Positions 1-5,125 of a stretch of 10,279 nucleotides of DNA are shown piece by piece. Position 1 is the first letter of the stretch, and the number at the start of each line of letters is the position of its first letter. Below the pieces are notes generated by a model that was given only the letters and a program-made list of their open reading frames with translations, had not been told where the DNA came from and ran no database searches. This DNA comes from Gammaproteobacteria bacterium. Lineage in GTDB: Bacteria > Pseudomonadota > Gammaproteobacteria > Xanthomonadales > Xanthomonadaceae. The stretch is from the NCBI GenBank assembly GCA_025360985.1, contig JANYBA010000179.1:1-10279 (forward strand). The letters are read 5' to 3'. The position numbers were made by a program, and so were the translations under genes.

Positions 1-508
1 GCACTGCGGCGACATGCCGCATCGCGGGATGATGGTTCGGCGCGTACAGGAACGCGAGTCCGGTGTCCGCAAGGCATTGCGCGACTTGCGTCGGGGTCAG
101 TTCGATTTTCGCACCGAGCGCTTCGAGCACATCGGCGCTGCCGGATTTTGACGACACGCTGCGATTGCCGTGCTTGGCAACTTTCGCGCCCGCTGCAGCG
201 ACGACGAACATGCTTGCGGTGGAGATATTGAAGGTCTGCGCGCCATCGCCACCGGTGCCGACGATATCGACCAGGTGTTCGCGATCCGGTACCTCGACCT
301 TCGCTGCGAATTCCCGCATCACGGTCGCGGCAGCGGCGATTTCACCGATGGTTTCCTTCTTCACCCGCAGGCCGATCAGCAGGGCCGCGGTCATCGCCGG
401 CGAAACTTCGCCGCGCATGACCTGGCGCATGAGGTCGACCATTTCGTCGAAGAAGATCTCGCGGTGGACGATGACGCGCTGCAGGGCATCGTGCGGGGTG
501 ATCGCCAT
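1..508 (-). CDS. trpD: Anthranilate phosphoribosyltransferase, N-terminal 169 residues (runs off window)
   Basis: TrpD transfers phosphoribosyl from PRPP to anthranilate, the second step of tryptophan synthesis from chorismate, in the cytoplasm. The visible 169 codons carry the family signatures: the PRPP-binding glycine loop GTGGDG at residues 84-89, NIST at 94-97, and [15 protein letters not shown] at 112-126. The C-terminal half lies beyond position 1, so nothing can be said about the rest. I chose the ATG at 508 because [10 protein letters not shown] matches the usual start of Xanthomonas-type TrpD; an adjacent in-frame ATG at 511 would add one Met. The start overlaps the trpG stop codon, which implies translational coupling to trpG. 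No clear Shine-Dalgarno sequence is visible. Identification is firm. Confidence 0.96.
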   Translation of the reverse strand, partial: MAITPHDALQRVIVHREIFFDEMVDLMRQVMRGEVSPAMTAALLIGLRVKKETIGEIAAAATVMREFAAKVEVPDREHLVDIVGTGGDGAQTFNISTASMFVVAAAGAKVAKHGNRSVSSKSGSADVLEALGAKIELTPTQVAQCLADTGLAFLYAPNHHPAMRHVAAV

Positions 509-1089
509 CATGGCTGGCCGATGAAATTGCGCAGCAGGTCGTGGCCGTGCTGGGTCAGGATCGATTCGGGATGGAATTGCACGCCTTCGACGGGCAGGGT
601 TTTGTGGCGCAGGCCCATGATCTCGTCGAAGCCGCCGTCGGCGCTCTCGGTCCATGCGGTGATTTCAAGACAATCGGGCAGCGAGTCGCGTTCGACCACC
701 AGCGAGTGGTAACGGGTCGCTTCGAAGTCGTCGGGCAGGCCGGCGAACACGCCTCGGCCGGTATGGCGGATGCGCGAGGTCTTGCCGTGCATGATCGTCC
801 TGGCGCGCACGACCTTGCCGCCGAAGGCCTGGCCGATGCTCTGGTGGCCGAGGCAGACGCCGAGGATCGGCACCTGGCCCGACAGCCTGGCCAGCACTTC
901 AAGCGAGACGCCGGCCTGGTCGGGCGTGCACGGACCGGGCGAGATAACGATGCGCGCGGGCTTGAGCGCGGCGATCTCATCGACCGTCATGGCATCGTTG
1001 CGCACGACTTTCACTTCCTGCCCCAACTCGCCGAAGTACTGGACGAGGTTGTAGGTAAAACTGTCGTAGTTGTCGATCATGAGCAGCAT
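508..1089 (-). CDS. trpG: Anthranilate synthase component II (glutamine amidotransferase)
   Basis: TrpG releases ammonia from glutamine and passes it to TrpE, which makes anthranilate from chorismate. The 193-residue protein is a complete class I amidotransferase: [15 protein letters not shown] at the start, the PGPC oxyanion-region motif at 51-54, nucleophile Cys79 in GVCLGHQ, and the His173/Glu175 pair in QFHPES. The open frame extends upstream to 1134, but the start at 1089 matches the family N-terminus; the longer version would overlap the end of the preceding ATP-grasp gene. The ribosome binding site is weak. It lies 25 bases after the ATP-grasp gene and overlaps trpD. The chemistry is also shared with PabA (folate synthesis), and many bacteria use one protein for both; the trp-operon location favours TrpG. 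Confidence 0.96.
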   Translation of the reverse strand: MLLMIDNYDSFTYNLVQYFGELGQEVKVVRNDAMTVDEIAALKPARIVISPGPCTPDQAGVSLEVLARLSGQVPILGVCLGHQSIGQAFGGKVVRARTIMHGKTSRIRHTGRGVFAGLPDDFEATRYHSLVVERDSLPDCLEITAWTESADGGFDEIMGLRHKTLPVEGVQFHPESILTQHGHDLLRNFIGQP

Positions 1090-1114
1090 GGTCGTGACTC
1101 TTTTGTTGGCAACA

Positions 1115-2374
1115 TCAGGCGATCCGCCTGACAAATGAGAGGAACCAGGGCGCGAGGCTGAAGCCGAATCTGGGGTTTATTTCGAAGATGCATGGGCGGC
1201 CGTCGACGATCTTGTAGTTGATGCAGCAAAGTCCGTCGAAATCGATCGACCGCAGTATCGCCGCAAACAGGCCCAGGTGATGATTGCGGCAAATCCTCGA
1301 GTAGCTCGCCGCGCAGCCCTTGCCCTTCGTGTGCAGATCGTCCTTGAATACGAACTTGATGCTGATCGCGCAGGCGATTTTCCCGTTCCGGACAAGGATG
1401 TGCGTGGTGTATTCATCCCTGCCGAGGACGAATCGCTGACGAAAATAATCCGGATGGTCCAGCAGCTCGGAATATTCCAGCTCCTGTTCCGCATTCGAGA
1501 CGACGTGGCAATTCGCGGCACACTCGTCCAATCTTTTTTTCAGTATGTAGGGGTAAGGCAGGCGGCCGCCCATTTCCGGTACGCATGCGCCAAAGCCATT
1601 GGCAATAAGTGCCTTGTTCAACAAATGCTTGTCGTCGCACAGGACAATGCTTTCCATGCTCGGGATCGGAATCGGATTGTCGGCGAGCAGCTGGCGCAGG
1701 CCATCGAGTTCAACGAGCTCGGATATCTTCAAAGGCACGACCAGATCGTGGCTGCGGATATTCTCCTGGCTAAGTTCGGCAAAACTCACCTGGTCGCGCG
1801 TGTCCCGAAACGAAGTCCGAAGCAATGCCTCCCACTCAGTCTTCGGAAACAGGATTTTCAGCTTGCGTCGCACGAACCGGCGCGAGCGAAAATTCTCGAG
1901 ATCCAGGAATAGCCGGTTGGTGTTGAGGCCATCCGTTTCGCCATCGGGCGTACGAAACACGTAGTCCGTTTCAAATTTGGTGGTTTTGCTCCTGATCCAA
2001 TCGCTCGCCCGGAGGAAATAACCCTTACCCACCCGGTAGATCGTCAAAAGTAAATAGGCGAACGCGGCAATGGCGACGGACTGCCCAATCAACAGGGCGC
2101 GGCCGTGCCGGAACGACCCCGTCTCCCGCGAAATGACCCAGCTGGCGGCGAGCGCGACAAGCGCCGGCGTTACGGCGATGAACGGCCTGGCCAAAGGCGC
2201 CACGCTGAGGACTTTGCACATCGCGAACGAATAGGCGATGCATGCAGCGACGAGCACGGGAAACACTTGATCGTTCGCCGGCAAGGCAACGGCATGGACG
2301 AACGCCAACCACGCGAACGAAGCGACGATGAATATCTTCAGATCGCGGCGGCGCGTTTTCGTCATGCTGGCCAT
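1115..2374 (-). CDS. Membrane-anchored ATP-grasp domain protein of unknown function, between trpE and trpG
   Basis: I recognise the fold but not the specific enzyme. The 419-residue protein has about four hydrophobic segments (residues 12-31, 35-57, 64-82, 92-113), then a long cytoplasmic part. That part ends in an ATP-grasp module: [14 protein letters not shown] near 247-260, the candidate ATP-binding lysines in YILKK at 276-280, [13 protein letters not shown] at 313-325, and the metal-binding motif [10 protein letters not shown] at 397-406 (Glu398, Asn400). ATP-grasp enzymes typically ligate a carboxylate to an amine or thiol through an acyl-phosphate; the substrate cannot be read here. It starts 18 bases after trpE and stops 25 bases before trpG, so it is probably cotranscribed. 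Its base composition is lower than its neighbours: one 60-base line (1441-1500) is 50% GC against 70% in trpE (3541-3600). This suggests acquisition. The first ATG is used because a stop lies just upstream in frame; the ribosome binding site is poor, and Met4 is an alternative start. Confidence 0.85.
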   Translation of the reverse strand: MASMTKTRRRDLKIFIVASFAWLAFVHAVALPANDQVFPVLVAACIAYSFAMCKVLSVAPLARPFIAVTPALVALAASWVISRETGSFRHGRALLIGQSVAIAAFAYLLLTIYRVGKGYFLRASDWIRSKTTKFETDYVFRTPDGETDGLNTNRLFLDLENFRSRRFVRRKLKILFPKTEWEALLRTSFRDTRDQVSFAELSQENIRSHDLVVPLKISELVELDGLRQLLADNPIPIPSMESIVLCDDKHLLNKALIANGFGACVPEMGGRLPYPYILKKRLDECAANCHVVSNAEQELEYSELLDHPDYFRQRFVLGRDEYTTHILVRNGKIACAISIKFVFKDDLHTKGKGCAASYSRICRNHHLGLFAAILRSIDFDGLCCINYKIVDGRPCIFEINPRFGFSLAPWFLSFVRRIA

Positions 2375-2392
2375 GGCAATATCAAATCACCC

Positions 2393-3883
2393 TCAAAGCC
2401 CGCTCGCCGCTTGCGCCACGGCGCGAAACAGCGCGCGGCCCTTGTTCATGGTCTCGTCCCATTCCGTCGCCGGGTCGGAGTCGTAGACGATGCCGGCGCC
2501 GGCCTGCACGTGCAGGCGGCCGTCCTGGATCACCGCAGTGCGGATGGCGATGGCGGTGTCGGCGTCGCCCCACCAGCCGAGGTAACCGACCGCGCCGGAA
2601 TAGATATTGCGCTTGATCGGTTCCAGCTCGCGGATCACTTCCAGCGCGCGGATCTTCGGCGCGCCCGACACCGTGCCCGCCGGGAACGTCGCCTTGAGCA
2701 CGTCGGCGAATTTCTGGTCGCCGCGCAGCTTTCCCGTGACTTCGGAAACGATGTGCATCACGTGCGAGTAACGCTCGATCACGAATTGCTCGCCGACCTT
2801 GACGCTGCCCGGCTCGGCCACGCGACCGACGTCGTTTCGGCCGAGGTCGATCAGCATCAGGTGCTCGGCGCGTTCCTTGGGATCGGCGAGCAGCTCGGCT
2901 TCCAGCGCGAGGTCCTGCTCGTGGGTCGCGCCGCGCGGACGCGTACCCGCGATCGGCCGAACCGTCACTTCGCCGGCCTGCAGACGCACCAGGATTTCCG
3001 GCGAGCTACCGACCACCTGGGTGCCGCCGAGGTCGAGGAAGTACATGTAGGGCGAAGGATTCATCGCCCGCAGCGCGCGGTAGACGTCCACCGGTCGCGC
3101 CCGGAACGGCACGCTCATGCGCTGGCTGAGCACGACCTGGAAAATATCGCCGGCACGGATGTAATCCTTGGCCGTTTCCACCGCGGCGATGAAACCCTCG
3201 CGGGTGAAGCCGGACACGAAGTCTTCTTCTTTCAGCAGCGAAGGATCGAGAACGTCCGGGTAGGAAGCGCCGGCATGGCGCAATCGATGGACCAGCGCGT
3301 CGAGCCGACGCTGCGCCTTGGCCCAGGCCTGCGGCTCGGAAGGATCCGCGTGCACGATCAGGTACAGGCGGCCCTTGAGGTTGTCGAATACCGCGACTTC
3401 CTCACTGAGCATCAGCAGCGCATCGGGGGTGCCGAGCTGGTCGGGTTTGTGACCCCCGCTCTCAATCAATTCGCGCAGCCGAGGCTCGATCCAGCCAATG
3501 GATTCGAAGCCGAAATAACCGACCAGGCCGCCGGTGAATCCCGGCAGTCCGGGCAGGCGCGGCACTCGAAATTCTTCGCGCAGGCGGTCGATCTCGGCGA
3601 GCGGATCGGCGAGTTCGCGCGCTTCGATGACATCGCCGTGCTCGCGCACTTCCAGCGAGTGACCACGGAACACATACGTGCGTTTGGCCGGCAAGCCGAT
3701 GATCGAATAGCGGCCCCAGCGCTCGCCGCCTTCGACCGATTCGAACAGGTAGGTGTGCGGGCCGTCGGCCAGCTTGAGGTACACCGACAGCGGCGTATCG
3801 AGGTCGGACAGCACTTCGCGCACGACCGGGATACGGTTATGACCGGCGGCGGCGAGCTGTCGGAAGTCGTCGGAAGAGAGCAA
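2393..3883 (-). CDS. trpE: Anthranilate synthase component I
   Basis: TrpE converts chorismate plus ammonia (supplied by TrpG) to anthranilate and pyruvate, the committed and normally Trp-inhibited step. The 496-residue protein has the usual length. The N-terminal domain includes the regulatory-region stretch TYLFESVEGGERWGRYSIIG. The chorismate-binding domain shows IAGTRPRG at 311-318, LADPKERAEHLMLIDLGRND at about 332-351, TFPAGTVSGAPK at 399-410 and QAGAGIVYDSDP at 460-471. The start is uncertain. The frame is open up to a GTG at 3940, but no ATG lies in frame before the conserved N-terminus, and the TTG at 3883 falls exactly where Xanthomonas-type TrpE proteins begin (about seven residues before the conserved FxxLAAxGxNRIPVVREVL). 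No Shine-Dalgarno sequence precedes it. A Trp-codon leader peptide lies about 95 bases upstream, pointing to attenuation. Confidence 0.96.
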   Translation of the reverse strand: MLSSDDFRQLAAAGHNRIPVVREVLSDLDTPLSVYLKLADGPHTYLFESVEGGERWGRYSIIGLPAKRTYVFRGHSLEVREHGDVIEARELADPLAEIDRLREEFRVPRLPGLPGFTGGLVGYFGFESIGWIEPRLRELIESGGHKPDQLGTPDALLMLSEEVAVFDNLKGRLYLIVHADPSEPQAWAKAQRRLDALVHRLRHAGASYPDVLDPSLLKEEDFVSGFTREGFIAAVETAKDYIRAGDIFQVVLSQRMSVPFRARPVDVYRALRAMNPSPYMYFLDLGGTQVVGSSPEILVRLQAGEVTVRPIAGTRPRGATHEQDLALEAELLADPKERAEHLMLIDLGRNDVGRVAEPGSVKVGEQFVIERYSHVMHIVSEVTGKLRGDQKFADVLKATFPAGTVSGAPKIRALEVIRELEPIKRNIYSGAVGYLGWWGDADTAIAIRTAVIQDGRLHVQAGAGIVYDSDPATEWDETMNKGRALFRAVAQAASGL

Positions 3884-3913
3884 GAGTATGGTCCGGGAAT
3901 CGGGAGGGGTAGC

Positions 3914-3956
3914 GCCGAGGCGTCGGCTCGGCCATTGCACTATCGCGACCGCCGAG
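3914..3956 (-). promoter_or_regulatory. Candidate trp attenuator: mutually exclusive RNA hairpins
   Basis: In the transcript, a central GCCGAG (3932-3927) is complementary both to an upstream CTCGGC (3956-3951, 18-base loop) and to a downstream CTCGGC (3919-3914, 7-base loop). Only one six-pair stem can form at a time, as in antiterminator/terminator pairs. A GGCGC within the Trp-codon region can also pair with GCGCC just upstream of the first CTCGGC, so ribosome position could influence the choice. The downstream stem is not followed by a U-run, so a classical intrinsic terminator is not evident. Control could instead be Rho-dependent or act on trpE translation. The pairings are seen; the function is inferred. 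Confidence 0.45.
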
Positions 3957-3978
3957 GCGGGCGCAATGCCACGTCAGT

Positions 3979-4041
3979 TCAGCGCCACCATCGCCAGTTA
4001 AGGCTGGCGAAATCGTGCACTAGGGCGTGTTCCCGGACCAT
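3979..4041 (-). CDS. trpL: trp operon leader peptide (20 residues, three Trp codons)
   Basis: This small frame lies between the PrsW gene and trpE, on the trpE strand. It encodes 20 residues beginning MVREHALVHD and ending NWRWWR, then TGA. Three of its last five codons are TGG; Trp is normally one of the rarest residues, so a run like this immediately upstream of trpE is the hallmark of a leader peptide that senses charged tRNA-Trp through ribosome stalling. The perfect hairpin CGCCAG-CCTTAA-CTGGCG (4009-3992) lies over the first Trp codon. No Shine-Dalgarno sequence precedes the ATG; instead a -10-like TAAAGT ends exactly six bases before it, the spacing expected for a leaderless mRNA. An internal GTG at 4020 is an alternative start. 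Function is inferred from position and codon content. Confidence 0.75.
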   Translation of the reverse strand: MVREHALVHDFASLNWRWWR

Positions 4042-4047
4042 GTCGGC

Positions 4048-4075
4048 ACTTTATCAGGGCCACGCGCCAATGCAA
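4048..4075 (-). promoter_or_regulatory. Putative sigma-70-type promoter of the trp operon
   Basis: Reading the minus strand, TTGCAT (4075-4070) and TAAAGT (4053-4048) resemble -35 and -10 elements separated by 16 bases. Six bases (GCCGAC) follow, then the ATG of the leader peptide, so transcription would begin at or beside that A (about 4041). Both hexamers match consensus in four of six positions. It sits in the only sizeable gap between the PrsW gene and trpE (3884-4105), where a trp promoter is expected. Confidence 0.5.
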
Positions 4076-4105
4076 GCCACAGGCGCAACATGAACCGCGT
4101 GGACA

Positions 4106-5125
4106 TTATTTGCCCAGCATGTACAGCTGCCACAGGTCGCGCCGGCTCATGTGCAGCAAGGGTTTGATGGTGAGCAGGGCGGTCGGGCCGACGCTGCGCT
4201 CGAGATAACGCATTTCCTCGAGTTTCTCGGCGACCTGCGGATCCTCGACGACCTCGATGCCGTTCTCGCGCATCATCAATACGCCCTTGGCGCGCAACGC
4301 CAGTTCCACGTAAATGCGCAGGTAGCACACCAGGTCGGCCACCACCGGGCCGCTGAAACGGCCGCGCAGCCCGTGCAGGTAGCGACCGGTCGGCGATTCG
4401 CTGAACGCGCCGGAATCGAGCATTTCCAGCAATTCGCGATCGTTGTCGAAGCCCTGCCCGATCCAGCCCTCGACCGCGCGCTCGCTGCGCAGGAACACCC
4501 AGTACATCAGCAGCGGCAGCGATACCATCACCAGCATGGTCTCCTGGACCGGCGGCAACATGAAGCTGTTGAACGCCGCGTGGATCAGCACCGCCACGAA
4601 CAGCGGCGGCAGGACCGCGCGCAAATCCATGGCGCCGCGGCGGTCGGTATTGGCCAGCAGCATTGCCGCGAAAATCGCCTGCACGCCGCCGTGCAGGACC
4701 GCCGTGCCGAAACCGCGCACGATCCAGACCGCCACGTGGCTATTGGCCAACTCATTGAGGTAGTAGAGGTTTTCGACCAGCGCAAAGCCGGCGCCGACGG
4801 CGAAGCCAAACACCGAAGCGTCGACCAGGAAGCCGATCCGATGCCGGCGCACCAGCACCAGGATCACCGTTGCCTTGAAAGTTTCCTCGACCAGTGGACC
4901 GCCGTAACGCGAATAAGCGGCGAAATCGAAGCCAGACGCCCGAATCAGCCACGAGTTGGCCAGGAAACTGGCGCCAGCGGCGAGCATGCCGAGAACGATC
5001 ACCAGAACCACGTCGCGCAGCCGCACCAGCTTGTAGCTGTCCAGCAGCATCAGCGTCGCCAGGAAGCAGAGTACCGGCAGCAGGCCGATGCACGCGCGCA
5101 ACAACACCGCCAGCGCCACGATCAC
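4106..5125 (-). CDS. PrsW-family intramembrane metalloprotease
   Basis: The 339-residue membrane protein carries the PrsW pattern in order: GPLVEETFK (Glu80, Glu81, Lys84), GAGFALVENLYY (Glu118, Asn119), a histidine in TAVLHGGVQAIFA (His145), and HAAFNSF (His182, Asn186). Several hydrophobic segments (about 2-28, 38-60, 85-92, 100-122, 138-157, 170-190, 194-211) hold these residues in the membrane, followed by a soluble C-terminal tail of about 125 residues. Bacillus PrsW makes the first cut in the anti-sigma factor RsiW; many PrsW homologues have no known substrate, and none can be assigned here. I use the GTG at 5125: it forms a GTGA overlap with the stop of the preceding metallopeptidase gene and has AAGG four bases upstream. 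The open frame extends further back but only within the neighbouring gene and without hydrophobic or family-like sequence. Confidence 0.85.
   Translation of the reverse strand: MIVALAVLLRACIGLLPVLCFLATLMLLDSYKLVRLRDVVLVIVLGMLAAGASFLANSWLIRASGFDFAAYSRYGGPLVEETFKATVILVLVRRHRIGFLVDASVFGFAVGAGFALVENLYYLNELANSHVAVWIVRGFGTAVLHGGVQAIFAAMLLANTDRRGAMDLRAVLPPLFVAVLIHAAFNSFMLPPVQETMLVMVSLPLLMYWVFLRSERAVEGWIGQGFDNDRELLEMLDSGAFSESPTGRYLHGLRGRFSGPVVADLVCYLRIYVELALRAKGVLMMRENGIEVVEDPQVAEKLEEMRYLERSVGPTALLTIKPLLHMSRRDLWQLYMLGK

Noticed and set aside
508..1134. Longer trpG start at 1134
   Set aside because: The extra 15 residues ([15 protein letters not shown]) overlap the end of the ATP-grasp gene and are not part of the family; the start at 1089 matches TrpG.
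2105..4093. A 662-codon open frame on the plus strand
   Set aside because: It is antisense to trpE, the leader peptide and part of the ATP-grasp gene, and has no recognisable domain.
3884..4105. An intrinsic terminator at the end of the PrsW gene or in the trp leader
   Set aside because: No stem followed by a T-run is present on the minus strand in this interval.
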